DNA from: Taeniopygia guttata
Taxonomy: Eukaryota > Chordata > Aves > Passeriformes > Estrildidae
DNA: 64,000 bases
Reading direction: 5' to 3'
Assembly (NCBI RefSeq): GCF_048771995.1
Contig: NC_133063.1
Span: 10,770,063-10,834,062, forward strand
Shown: positions 13,284 through 26,000 of the stretch, piece after piece
Layout: each line of letters starts with the position of its first letter
Numbering within the stretch: position 1 is the stretch's first letter
The notes under the pieces: generated by a model
The model's input: only the letters and a program-made list of their open reading frames with translations
Databases searched by the model: none
Told to the model about the DNA's origin: nothing
Made by a program: the position numbers and the translations under genes

Positions 13284-13740
13284 TCTTAATGGTTTTTGTA
13301 TGAGCATTGCACATTGGACCTCCACCTGTGTGTGGTGTGTTGACACTGGTTGGATGCCAGGTACACACCAAAGCTGCTTTATCTATCCCATCCTCAGATG
13401 GAAGGGGAGAGAAAATATAACAAAAGGCTTGTAGGATAAAGACAGGAGGGACCACTCACCTGAGTATAAGCACAGTGGAACACTGTGGAAGGGATTAATA
13501 CTGGAGTAATTAATGAGGTCTATGAGAAAAATTAATGTTGGAGAAATTTGTGGAGGGCTGTGTCCCATAGGAGGGATCCCACACTGGAGTGAAGGAAGAG
13601 TGTGAGGAGTAAAGCAGGACCTTTTCCCTGTCCCTTTGCACCAGGGGAAGAGGCAGAGAAAACCAAGAGACAAGTCTGGAAAGAAGGGGAGGGTGTGGGG
13701 AAAGTATTTTAACACTTGGTTTTATTTTCTGTATTAGCAC
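13248..13740 (-). mobile_element. Possible poly(A)-tailed retrocopy with internal inversion (minus strand)
   Basis: A pure run of 35 T (13,248-13,282) would be a poly(A) tail on the minus strand. The minus-strand sequence before that tail (about 13,283-13,460) resembles, from memory, the distal part of a dispersed avian repeat. The adjoining block (about 13,460-13,735) resembles an earlier part of the same repeat but in the opposite orientation. An inverted 5' part joined to a sense 3' part and a poly(A) tail is the pattern left by twin-primed reverse transcription. I found no clear target site duplication. The repeat identity is from memory only, and two independent fragments would look similar. 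Confidence 0.35.
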
Positions 13741-16680
13741 AGGTTATTTAATTCTCACCCAGCAGATGGATTTTGAGCATACTACTCCTGAAATGATAAT
13801 GGCTAAAAATAATTTCCTGGTATTTCCACAAAGTTAAGCATGGGAAAACTCAATCCCACATGAATCAGTGGGATTCCACTCCACGTTTCAGGTTCATACA
13901 AAAGCTATTCAGGAATGTGAGAGGGTTTCTTGTAAGTATGAAGTTCTAGTTCTTACCTATGTAATGTTGGCCCACAGCAGACTCTGACTTGGGTACAAGA
14001 GTCAGAACAGACTTAGACTACATACAGAAAAGAGTATTTTTTTCTCTATTTTCCTGTTTTTTGGCCACTATCTCTCTTGTCTTTCTTCCATCATGATTTT
14101 TATAATTTTCTTGCTGATAACCAAAATTGTCCTTTTTATCTCCTATTTATATAGGGACTGATGCTAACCATGTACCAAATACCTCAGATGATTCTTTTTG
14201 AGTGATTAATGGTTTCTACTACTCCTACTGAGTTATGAGAAGAGCTAACTCCATGCCAGATAGTTGTATATGCAGCATGTAAATCACTGTGGATATCCTG
14301 AGTCCATTAAAACCAGAAACACTGGTGCTTCTTGTTGCCTTATCTTTGCTCATAAATCTCACAACAAGGAAGAAGAAAGGTCCTGTATGGAAATACAATT
14401 TTAAAACCCCTGGTTGTGTGGCCCTCACCCACACCATTACTGCCACAGCAGTGGGAGAGGGCTTTCAGAAAGGAGTGTCTTACTTCCTTGAAGCATGACT
14501 TCATATGGAAATTTCAGCTGTGGCATAGAATTTGAACTGAGTAGCATTTGAACAAATACATGCTTCCGCTTATATAAACAGCCTAATTAAATGCATTGCT
14601 TAAAAGCTTGCAGAACTGGCAGCATGCTTTAGAAGGATAGTTTGCCAAGGAAATGAGGAACTAGGGACTGAATTTTTTCAATCTTGTGTACAGGAGCAAT
14701 ATCATTGATTTCACCATCTTGCATAAAGCAATCAGAATTTGGCATAATCTTCAAAGCATGCCAAGCTCCTGTGTGCACTGCATACCTTTGGGTATGCATA
14801 GTCTAAAAGCAATACAGAAATCAATAGAAAGAATGCATAACCACTTATTTTATTTCTGGAGCCATTTTAAATTTTACCCTGGAAAATATCTGCATTGATC
14901 TTCAACATGGTGATTGATTTACTTTCAGAGAAAGTAGCTATGTACTTCATGTCTTGTGTGTTTTACCTCTACTGACAATGTGGCTGTTATCTAAGAAGTA
15001 TATCTAGTGCAGTTAAATATATACATATGTGTGTGTAACATATAATTCCAAAAAGATAATCATAGAACCAACTGCAGAGAGCACCAACAAAGCCTTTTTC
15101 AGACCTTCTAACCTGTGCTTGCACATGGCATTATGGTATGGAGGAACAAAATTGTCCAAGAAACTCAACAAAGCTTCCCACTACAGAATGCTTCCACAGC
15201 TGTGCAGCTGTGGACATGCTGCTTCAAAGCCAAGTTAGACACCGTGTCAAGTGTTCTAACTTCCCTCATTTGTTATGCTCATCTTTATGCCTTTACATAT
15301 GGCATAATAAAGTAGCACCTGACTTAAAGGGTATTTTGAATGATGTGTTTGATTTTATGAATTGTACATTTGAAACAATAAAGTATTCTAGTCTTCTGCC
15401 CATCTTTGTACCTGAGCAGCCTTAGATGACCTTAGATGGACACAAACACTAACACAGTTATCTTATGGCTTTCAGCTGTGCTCTTAGCTCCCTGATTATA
15501 TGTAATAATGTGTCCTTGCAGGAAAAATAGGAAAGCTAGAGATGTGAATGGAGAACTGATCACTGGCATTCTAAGTAAAAGCCTGATTCCATGAGAAGTG
15601 CCTTCGCAGAGCTCCAAATGGCAGACAGTACTCTGGCCTATTTCCAGCTGACCCTAAGGGGCCCAGTGAACAAAACCAGGTGCGGGATATTTGAGGCAGT
15701 CTCTAGGGCACTGCACAGGGAAGAGCATGGCATGAGAGCAGGGAGGGATAATTGTACCCACACTCAGCCCAGAGATGCTGTTACTGGCACTTGGGAGTGG
15801 GTGGTGCAGAGCTCAGGAGTGCTGCACTTTTCAGGGTCCTAACCTCCTTGCACAATCATCCCCAGGCTTTCAATATCCCAAACAATCCTGCTGCTGTGAT
15901 AGCCTCTCCCATAGTGTAACAGGCAGGATGGGATCCTGCCAGCATCATGTGGCACCTTGGCCAGTAGCTGGTCCCTAGCTCTGTTAGACAGGAGTGGTTA
16001 GCAGCGACCAGCCTCAGAGTCACTGCCCATTCCTGGTGTCTGAGCATGAGGAGAGAGAGGAGCTGCTGGGGAAGGCATGGGAGGTGACTGGTGTTTTGTG
16101 GGAGAGGGACATCGTCCCAGCACAAAGAGCTGGGTAAGACAGCCTTGCAGAGGATTTCTGGAAAGATCATAATGCTCCTCAGTGGCTGTCTCCAGACCCC
16201 TGGAAATCTACAGGGGATTTTTAGCTCCTTTCAGTAGCATAACAGCTTCCTGCCTGGAATTTCCTTATCAGCTAAGCCAGGTGAGTGCCACAACCAGAGG
16301 AAGAGCTAGAAAAAACGATTTATATTGATCACAGAAAATCTTCCCCTTGGCTAAAACTTTTCTCTTTTAGCCAAAGAACTTGAGGTGCTCCAACAGCCTC
16401 TGGGCCTACTGAGCCTTCTCTCGTTGAACAATCTGTCAGCAGCAGGTACTGCATGTAGCTGGACTGTTTGCAAGCCACAATCAGCTTAGGAAGCCTGGAT
16501 TTGTCCTGTTGAAAATACTTTATAACTATGCAGATTACACTTGCATTTTGATGCCAGTTTAGAGGCTGAGGACTACTTGCAGTCCTAGAATACTGAAAAT
16601 TTCTTCATTCTTCCTTCTTGCTACGAGCAATACTCTAGGATAGACACTATTTTGCCTTTTCTTCTTTTCTTTCTCTTTTC
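13741..16680. other. Intergenic DNA, no gene seen
   Basis: Unique-looking sequence, somewhat richer in GC at 15,600-16,450. Several short overlapping open frames occur but none is splice-bounded or protein-like. The final 40 bp before 16,681 become pyrimidine-rich and grade into the adjacent microsatellite. Confidence 0.4.
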
Positions 16681-17120
16681 TCCTTTCCTTTCCTTTCCTT
16701 TCCTTTCCTTTCCTTTCCTTTCCTTTCCTTTCCTTTCCTTTCCTTTCCTTTCCTTTCCTTTCCTTTCCTTTCCTTTCCTTTCCTTTCCTTTCCTTTCCTT
16801 TCCTTTCCTTTCCTTTCCTTTCCTTTCCTTTCCTTTCCTTTCCTTTCCTTTCCTTTCCTTTCCTTTCCTTTCCTTTCCTTTCCTTTCCTTTCCTTTCCTT
16901 TCCTTTCCTTTCCTTTCCTTTCCTTTCCTTTCCTTTCCTTTCCTTTCCTTTCCTTTCCTTTCCTTTCCTTTCCTTTCCTTTCCTTTCCTTTCCTTTCCTT
17001 TCCTTTCCTTTCCTTTCCTTTCCTTTCCTTTCCTTTCCTTTCCTTTCCTTTCCTTTCCTTTCCTTTCCTTTCCTTTCCTTTCCTTTCCTTTCCTTTCCTT
17101 TCCTTTCCTTTCCTTTCCTT
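16681..17120. repeat. Perfect (TCCTT)88 pentanucleotide microsatellite
   Basis: Exactly 440 bp of uninterrupted TCCTT (AAGGA on the other strand) lie between imperfect pyrimidine tracts. The tract is strictly homopurine/homopyrimidine, so it can in principle form triplex (H-DNA). The 3' edge passes through CTTTTTTTCCTCTTCTCTCT directly into a 5'-truncated CR1. Open frames reading KGKER or SFPFL repeats through this tract are artefacts of the repeat. Such a length should be highly length-polymorphic and is hard to assemble from short reads. Confidence 0.98.
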
Positions 17121-17132
17121 TTCTTTTTTTCC

Positions 17133-17432
17133 TCTTCTCTCTGGTACCCAGGGACAGGACCCAAGGAAATAGCCTAAAGTTGTGTAACTGGAGATTTAGG
17201 TTGGATATTAGGGAAAGATTCTTCACCCAGAGGGTGGCTGGGCACTGGATCAGGCTCCCCAAGGAAGCGGTCACAGCACCAGCCTGGCACAATTCAGGAG
17301 GCATTTGAATAATGCTCTTGGGCACATGTTGTGATTCTTGGGAACATCCTGTGCAAAACAAGCAGTTGGACATGATGATCCTTGTGGGTCCCTTCCAGCG
17401 CCATATACTCTGTGATTCTGTGTGATTCCATG
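17133..17432 (+). mobile_element. CR1 LINE 3' fragment abutting the microsatellite
   Basis: Typical CR1 3' blocks are present: GACAGGACCCAAGGAAATAG, GGTTGGATATTAGGGAAAGA, the CTGGGCACTGG segment, the GTCCCTTCCAGCGCCATATA segment and a terminal TCTGTGATTCTGTGTGATTC repeat. It is a different CR1 subfamily from the copies at 8.8 and 39.1 kb. The 5' truncation point coincides with the end of the TCCTT array. Confidence 0.88.
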
Positions 17433-20400
17433 ATTTCCATGAAGAAAAGAATCCACAGATGGCCAGAAAGAGACTGAGAGCACCTCCAGAGAAAGAAAAC
17501 CATTATGTGAAGGTAGCAGCCTGGGAGTATAGAGGGTGAGATACATCAGGGCTGAATTCCTAGAGGGGAGCTGGCTCTCACTTGACTGGGAGACCAGAAC
17601 AGCAGCCCTGAGCTAAAGGTAATGAAGAGGGTTGACGAGGCCAGGTTGATAGACAGTTCTAAGATCTGCTTTATAGATTAAATGACAGTGGGGAGCGGAA
17701 GAGAAAGAAGGTTTAGCAATCATGGTAGTAGGTTGTGGGAATCCATACTCACAGCTGGATTACCAGAACAGCAGAAAGAGAGCAGGTCAAAATCTTTTGT
17801 AGAAAAAAACTTTTGTGTGCTGTTATTTCTTCATATTTTGATCATAGCAATCAGTATTGTTTAGGATAAAATCTGCCTGACCTAGCAAGGATAGAAATAC
17901 TGCACTGGTTGTAATATGGGACTGTTTTGAACAGAAAACAGGAAATTAAGCTATGATTGAGATCTGTTTCTTATCACTCTTGTCCTACTTTGAAGTTTCC
18001 ATGTCCAAAATATTTTCCCTGCAAGCACAATATTGTTTTCATAGTAGTAACTCCCCTCCTTTCCTCCCTTCATGATATTAGCTGTTGATTCCTTTACTTA
18101 CATATCCTGTCTGAAGAAAACATCTGGAGCCAAGACAGGAGTGAGGTATCCACATCAGGGTCTGGAGTATCCATCTGTGTGGCAACATAAAGGCACCAGG
18201 GAGTGTAATGAAACCTGCCCACGCTGCCTGGTCCAGAGTGAAGAAGAGGTCAAATGCCACTGAGCTCCAGATGTCTGGCTGAGTGAGCGGATGAAAACTG
18301 GCTGTGTATCCGCAATGCATTAATGGCCCATGCGTTAAAGGCAGCTGAGGGTAAAAAAATAGATGCTGTCAGCAGAAAGGACTAGAGCAGGTTATAGTTC
18401 CCAAAGGCAGAGAAAAGTAGAGAGCCACAGTCAGGTTGTGCTGTCTGCACAAAGTTGCTTTTCAGAGTGCCTCTGTCTCTCTTTTGTCTTCTACATTCAG
18501 CTATAGGAACAGGACCATTGCAAAATCCAGCAGTGCTGGGTGTACATTTGCATGCACAGCACAGAAGCAGCAGGGTGATGAGCGTGCACCACAGTGACTG
18601 TACAGAATAACCAGAAATTGCTTTATTTTTCACCCAAATACCCTGTGCAATGTCAGGACACATGGGTGGGACTGAGTGATAGTCCTGGGAAAATTGAGTA
18701 TGAGTTATAATCTTTCAGGCATATAATCACAACAAAGAGGATACTTCTGAAATTGGAACAGAATATACAACATGAATAGCACAACCTTGCAGCTGGCCAC
18801 AAGCAGACTTGTGAAAGGGGGCTAGGAGAAAGAGAAAGATTATAGTGGCATTGAAGAGTTTCCTTAGGGGGAAATGTCTCCTCCATATTCATGGAATCAA
18901 GAGCTTGGTTCTTCAGGGCACAGGAATAAGGCTATCTGTTTAAAAGAGCTTTTTTCATTATGCAATCCAGGACCTGCTTATGCACCTGGGTGGCCTTCCC
19001 CGCACAGCTTTGTGAAGATGTATCAGCAGAGGCAGCTCTCATTTCTCACCTTTAAATTCATTTGCCCACAAAGAGGAAGCTGTGTGAAATAACATGATGG
19101 GGTTTCACTAGTTTGGTAAGAAGAAAACACTTGCCTTTATCTCTTTAACCTGGTTTTCCATTACATGTCTGCAGACCTAAAACCAGCATATAAAGGCCTG
19201 GAGGAAAGGCAAAGGCCTGGGATTTGGGTAATGTTGGGGAGGTCAAGTAATTTTTTTCAGTGTGTGCCCGAGATGACTGTAACAACAGTGTTGGGGGAGA
19301 AAGGTCCCACTCGTAGAGGTCATGTCTGTGTTACTTTAGTCTACTTCTTGTACAAATAACTGTACCTTGTCTTATTCATCTTGTAGTGTCTAGTTTTAGA
19401 ACCCTCCTCTGTTATATGAGGCGACTGATACCTAGGCATATAATTTTAATGTTTGTGTATACACTCACAAACACATACATGAAAAGTGTTGATAGCCCTT
19501 ATTGTCATCTTGTCATAGATCAGGCTTGATAAGGCTGAGAGGTTACTTTCTACTGGTTTTTACAGTGAAACAGTAGTACTTTTTAAGCTTTGTATCTGGA
19601 ATAGGAAATCTGGGATCTGAAGAATACATCTGCAGGGGACCAATACTGCTCCAATTTTTCTGCTTCTCACAGCAGGAATTTTCATTAGAAATCACTCTTT
19701 AAAGTCAGTCCCAGGAGATATGGTGCAATGCTACAATTCTCTGATGAATTACATACAGCATCACTGTGCTACAAAATATTTGGCATGGAATGTATTTTCT
19801 GAGCAAAAAATATCTGTCAGACATACACTATCCAGAATAAAGTTGGGGAGAATCTGCTGGTGCCCACAACAAGGTAGGAAAGATGATAGAAAATTGCTGG
19901 AAGTTTATAAATCACTGTAATAATTGTTGTGTGTACTTGTGTTTGATATTATACACTCCTACAACATAAAGAAAAAATACAGCCTGATTGCCTTTAGCTT
20001 GTCCTAGAAGAAGCTCTGGAAAGTAATTATATGATTAATAAAATGCCTAGATTGTGGTTCATGATCTTGTGTGCTTGCATGTTTACATATAGGTAATGCT
20101 TGAATGTCTTGAGCCATGAGGTGAGACTTAGATCACGGGGCTCTAACACTGGGTAGCTGCCCTTGTCAGTGCTGAGCTCAGCTCAAGGTCTGAACTCTGT
20201 CTGTGGGTTTCTTGCTTCACAGCACAAACTGGACATTGCCTAAGTGTAGAGCTAGTGCTCTTGCAGGGGCACAAATACTTCCTGCTGCAACATGCAGGTT
20301 TCTCATGCAACTGCAATGACTGTGTTTGAAGTCAGCTTAACCAGCTGCTGACACTGGCAAGCTGAGTTTGACAAAACTGTACTTCAACACCCCTAATGCT

Positions 20401-22944
20401 AAAGGAAGTTACATAAGGAAACACTGAAGACATAAAACAAATTGCTTCTGGTCATGCAAAATGTGTTCAAGACACCTTTTTAGCTTGGGTTAAGCTTCTG
20501 ATGGAATTCCCACTGAAAAGGGGATTATGTCTTGGTCTCAGGAATGTGTTCTCTTTCCTATCAAAATCAGAAACTTTTTGGTAAGTGAGATAAGCTTGTG
20601 GATCTGGTTGAAAAATGTGCCTTCAAGAAAGAAATATTGGCCTTCAGTAAGATCAGAGAGTTGATGTCTCCTGGCTGAAGGACCCCTACAAACTCACAAA
20701 TATATAGCAAGCTTGAGCAGCTGGACAGCACAGGAGAAGCTGAACTGCTTCTTTTAACAGCAACAGGGTCTAAGATCAGCTCAGGGTGGCTCTGAAACCA
20801 CACCCTCACTCAGGATCAACTCAATGCTGCTCCTGATTTTATAGGGTAATGGAGCACCTGGAAAAAAACAGCTACTTGCCTGTTTCATAAGGAAACTCTG
20901 TTTTGGGTTGAAAACGGTCTAAAAGAAACCACAGACAATTTATGCCTCTGTATTTCCTAGAGGAATTGGACGTGACTCTCATTGATTTGATGGTTTTTGG
21001 TTTGGGTTGTTTTTTCTTTCAGTTATAGCTGGGGACATTTGCAGATTGGCTTCAAGCCCTCTAAGGTAGTATTAGTCTTTACTGAAATTTTCACTGACTG
21101 GTATTGCTGCATGCTTGTTATTGAAGGAAAACAAAGGAGGGAAAGTAAAAGAAAATTAGATCTAGGCCCTCCCAGCAGCTGCCACAGCTGATACTCCCAT
21201 TTAAAATTGTCTGAGCATATATTTTTGTGGAGCTGATGTCTTGCTTTATGACCTCTGCTTGCCTGGTCCCAGAGTTACTAGGGATATCTATCACATAAAA
21301 TTTCTTCATTTACCTTGTGGTGAACAGCATTGAACAAAAATAACTTTGCCTCGGTAACAATATGAACCAGTTTCTCTTTTTTCACTGTACACAAGCTTGT
21401 TAAAAAACATTAAGTTTTATGTTATTAGCACTTTTTTGATACCTAAAACACCTTGGGAAAGTAAGGATTTAATGGCTTTCTAAAAGCTGCACTCAGAACA
21501 GTTGTCAGAAGTAAACTGATTCATAATCAATGTTGCCAGGAAGACGTGCTTGAGGCAAAGGAAGTATGTGGGCAGAGGAGTAAAATAAGTACATTAAAGG
21601 AAATAACAGCTGCCTCCATATATAGAAGTTGCTGGTAATAAATACCAATAATATGAAATTTAGATCAATTATAACTATGAATTTTATTACTCTGATGCCT
21701 GATACATGATTGTTTTTTTCTCCTTATTCTTTTCCCTTCCCTACCATAAGATACCCAAATAAGGCCTAGATTGCATTATGGAGATATTCCAGCTATTGCC
21801 ACTTGTGAAAAATCTAGAGGCATATAGACAGAAGGACGAAGCCTTTGCACTTCCGAATTGTGTATCCCTGATGTTTTTGATGTCTAATTTCATGGTGGAA
21901 TGGAGTTTGCACCCTTGGCTTTCTCATGACTGCTTCAGATAAACTATGTGCTAAGAAGAGGGGCTCATAAAAGCCATCATTAGTAAGTTCTCAGTACAGA
22001 ATTGCATAATGAGAAATCAAGTGCCGAGGTTAGCCTGTTCCTTTCAGCTAAGTGACTTTCTCTCTTTTACTGGACCTCCAAGGAACTATCTATCTCTCCT
22101 GACTCCTTTCCATAAAACAGCCCTTGTGTAAACCATTGGTTTTTTGGTTTAAAAAATTGGTGAAATTTAGATGTATCCTTTATTTAACCAGCTGTGACTC
22201 CTCTAGTGTTACAGCATAGTGGTATAGTACAGCTCACAATAGCTGAAACTAATTGCTAGTGTCAGGAAGACTGGCAGTGTTTTAGCAAAAGGGAACTGTA
22301 CCCTCAGTTAAATGATGGCTCTTGGGAAAGATCCTTGGGAAGGAAAGGGAAAGAGAAGAAAAGAAAAGAGAAGAGTGAGTCAGGAGAACAGGTCAGATTG
22401 GCAGAGTGATAATCACACCTTCTCATGATCATTTTCCACTTTTCCCAAATGCTCCATATATTTCTCAACTTCAGAAAAACTTCAACTCAAGAGTCAAATG
22501 GTATATATAGTAAAAATTATGTTCATATTCAAGATGCACCAAAAAAAAACCCAAACCAGACAACTTTAATGGATTAAAACCCTTGGTAAAAAAAAATTAA
22601 ATTACTAATATTTTTACTTTGGTGTTTCTAAACTATTCTCTACCAGATTAGTGTAGGACATCTGCTAAAAAATTTACCTGCAAAATAACCCCTAGACCTA
22701 CAAACCTGTGGTAGATTCTGCAATAAAGTGATTGTAGGCCTCCACTACAGTATCGACCTGCAAAGTAGCCATGGTCAGCCAGCTGCACAAACCCCCAGCT
22801 CAGACCAAGGTCATGTCTGTCCTTCCTAATGTGCCAAGTCCATCAAGGTCTGGGCAGTAACACCTGGCTCTTGAGAGTAGTTCTGAACTCATGAGTTGTA
22901 AAAATACTTTCATAGTAAAATGTAGCTGGTAAGCTTGGACAGTA
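17433..22944. other. Intergenic DNA, no gene seen
   Basis: About 5.5 kb without a supportable exon, RNA gene or named transposon. A polypurine stretch at about 22,337-22,375 (GGAAAGGGAAAGAGAAG and variants) is the only notable low-complexity element. Confidence 0.4.
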
Positions 22945-23085
22945 TTGCCATTCTCCATTGACAGGTGGAGTAACAGATGTGGGGAGGTTAAGTGGTTAAT
23001 GAAGGTCTCAGATAAGGTTGGTAGCAGAGCTGAGAGTATTTCAAGAAGACCAATTCTCATGACCTTGATCTAAGTGACACTCTTT
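22945..23085 (-). repeat. MIR-like core-SINE relic (antisense)
   Basis: The order of motifs CATTGACAGGTGGAGTAACA, GGGGAGGTTAAGTGG, AAGGTCTCA, GTAGCAGAGCTGAGAG and AAGACCAATTCTC matches the reverse complement of a MIR element as known from amniote genomes (cf. a CAGATGAGGAAAC / GAGGTTAAGTGAC / GCAGAGCTGGGA type order). It is heavily diverged, consistent with an old insertion. Boundaries are approximate. Confidence 0.6.
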
Positions 23086-26000
23086 GGAAAGCATCTCATT
23101 ATTCACACCTGTTTGTTTGGTTTTGTTTTTTTTTTTCTGTATAATTACAGGAAAGGAGAACTATAAGAAATAGTAAATTATGAGAACAAGGCTAAAATCA
23201 TTAATAAAACAGAGGAGGACATTTAGTGCTGAGAGACTGCTATGTTGAGTAAACTGGGAGCATGAACACTACTAGTTCTGGCTTCTGCAAATAGAATTTG
23301 TTAAATTAAAAACTTGCACAAGTGATTTTTGCTGCATTTCCAGATATGGGCTTAGTTTCCCAAGGGCTGTCCTCCATGTATTCATGTTTTAAATCATATA
23401 AACTATGACTTCCTGAAAATAAAAATAACTTTGTTAAAATTAGACTTTTTAATAAAGTACGTCAGCTTACATGAGGCAGGAAAAATATTTCTTTGCATAA
23501 TAAAAGCTTCTAGCTAGTAACAAGACATTTTAAGACTTAAAACATTGCAATATCCTGAGCCTCTTCTCTTGTTCACCAGTTCAACTCTGAATATAGTGAA
23601 TGCTTCTTCTCTCCACAATTAATTTTCTCCTCGTACTGAAGTTTAAAACAATAATAAACCCGTGAACTCTTAGTCTGAATTGTTCTATCAGACAGAGAAG
23701 TGAAAAAGCACAGAGCAGTATCGGTGTTTTGTATTTTCTTCTTCATGCACAGCAGGACATTAATCTGCATTCAAATTTGTGAACAGTCTTACTGAAGGCA
23801 ATGTAACTATTCCCATACTAGGGAATAAAGAAGAAAAATAGTCATTTTTAGTTAGTGAGGCAGATTGCCATTCTGGAGTTGTCCACAGGCAATCTGTTAG
23901 ACAAAATTGCAGCTTCTGGAGGCGGACTACCAGGTCATGTCGGCAGCATTTAACTGCTGGGCTACCTGCACTCCCTTCGGAACAGGCACGCGGTGAGAGC
24001 AAGCAGCACCAAGCCAGAGCACGGTGACAGGCAGAGTCAGACACGAGTGGCTTAGTGCTTTACGACTTGTTAAATGAATGAGACAACTTGTCTGTATGAA
24101 GTTTGACATGGGTGTGTGAAGGGCTAAGGCCTTAGCAATGTACAAAGTTATTGCAATTACGTTTTCAGGGAAAAACTAAAAGGGAAAGATAAATCCTACA
24201 AATACCTTCTGAGACCCAAACCTAAGCAACATACCATACCATCTTTCTGAGTTTGTTTGCAGGCCTGAATCACAGAGGATTGCTTGCATTGCATTTTGTC
24301 TGTTTACAATGTGTGTTTCAAGCAAGTTAGGGAATATGGATTTTATTCTTGTTCCCTGGCTAACAAATATGAGGATCCTTTGCATCATCAAAGAATGTAA
24401 AAATTGCAAGCCAAGGAGATTATTCCCTTGCTGAAGAGTATACTGAGGAGAGGGCCCTCTTTCTACAGGTACTTTCATTCCTCCTTGCCAGTAGCTTTCT
24501 TTCTTGCATTTCTGCATTGCTGCAACAGGTTTATAACTGTTGGCAACTGCAAACCCACTTCACCAAAGACAGCAGAGAGAAGTGGCAACTGGGAAAGAAG
24601 GAGAAGGAGAAGCAGCAGCTCAGCAGCAGCTAAGAACAGAGCTTTCTATAGCTCCCTGCTGCCAGCCTGAGGAGACATTACAGAGCTATTCACAACATTT
24701 TCTGCAGTAGCTATTTTATCCAGGATAATAGAAGCACAAAATGATAAAAAGTCAGCGTACAGAATTAGCAGCCTTGCAGTATTGGCATATTGTGACTATA
24801 TAAAGACAGCAATCACTAAAGTTGCTTCAGTAGTTTCTCTCCAGATAGCAGAGAGAATTGAGCATTGGCAGTGACTCAAAAATATAATATGAATTGCAGC
24901 AGAACCACTGATACAAAAGAGAATAAACAAGAACAATGGGGACGTTTTAATCAACCACTTGCTCTTTTACAGGCAGTTTTAAAAGGTTATTTTTAGGATT
25001 ACTTTATATTTATACACTGTTGATTGCAAATATGCTCCTGCTAGTACATACCACTGACTCAGTTTGAAAGGCACTTCTCTATTTTTTTATATCCTCACAG
25101 CAGTATGGACTTGTTGAAGCCTCATGGAAATGGTTCTTTCTCTCTGTCAACCATGCATGCATGCACGTGGATTTGATCTAAATATTTATTAATTCTCTGT
25201 AGAGAATATAAATACAACAATCAAACAGTCCTTGTATGGCTGGAGTCTGACAGTCTAACATTTCTGAGCAATATTGAAGTGAAATATTCTATGCATAGCT
25301 GTTCAATTTACATCTTTTATTGTACATCAGTGAATTTGGGTGGCCTAAATCAGTTTTTAGGGCACTCTACTATATTTTGAGATCTCTATGTCATAATAGG
25401 TTTATCTGAAACTTAAACAAGTATATATAAAAAAGGTTTATTTTTGTACTGACAAATGAGGATCCAACACTAGTTCTCTTTTTCAAACATTTTCTGAAAC
25501 CGAATCTGTCTCATTCCTGAATTATAAATTTGCATGTTTAATGCAGTGGTAGTTTTGGGAAGGGAGGGAGGAATTTTTTCACTTCAAGAGGAGGGTCTGG
25601 GGTTGTGCGTGTGTGTGTATGTGTTTGTATTTTTTTAAAGTCTCATTTGAGAGAATTGGTAGGAGGAAATATGTAAATGAAGACCAGGGCATATTTAGTT
25701 ATTCTGTTCCTGCACCAGATTGTCTGGGCATAATAAATGGAATACAACCCCATGTCTTCAATTTGATACTTTGAAAGACCCACACTCTCTTTTTGCCTAA
25801 GGTAGACAACTATTCTGCTATTAAAGTTCATTTAATACTACCAAAGCTTAATCCAGGTCCCAGTGAAGTAAATGGGAATTGTTAAACTGTGAACTGAAAT
25901 AAGCCTTTAGGAATACATCCTTCCATTGCTACTTATTTCCTTTTATTTAATCACATTATGTCATCATAAGTATATCTGCATTCTTGAGGAAGTGGCATGG

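Noticed and set aside
16559..17373. Long open frames (201-250 residues) on both strands reading KGKER or SFPFL repeats
   Set aside because: They are the translation of the TCCTT microsatellite; a 5-bp unit without stop codons keeps frames open. Not genes.
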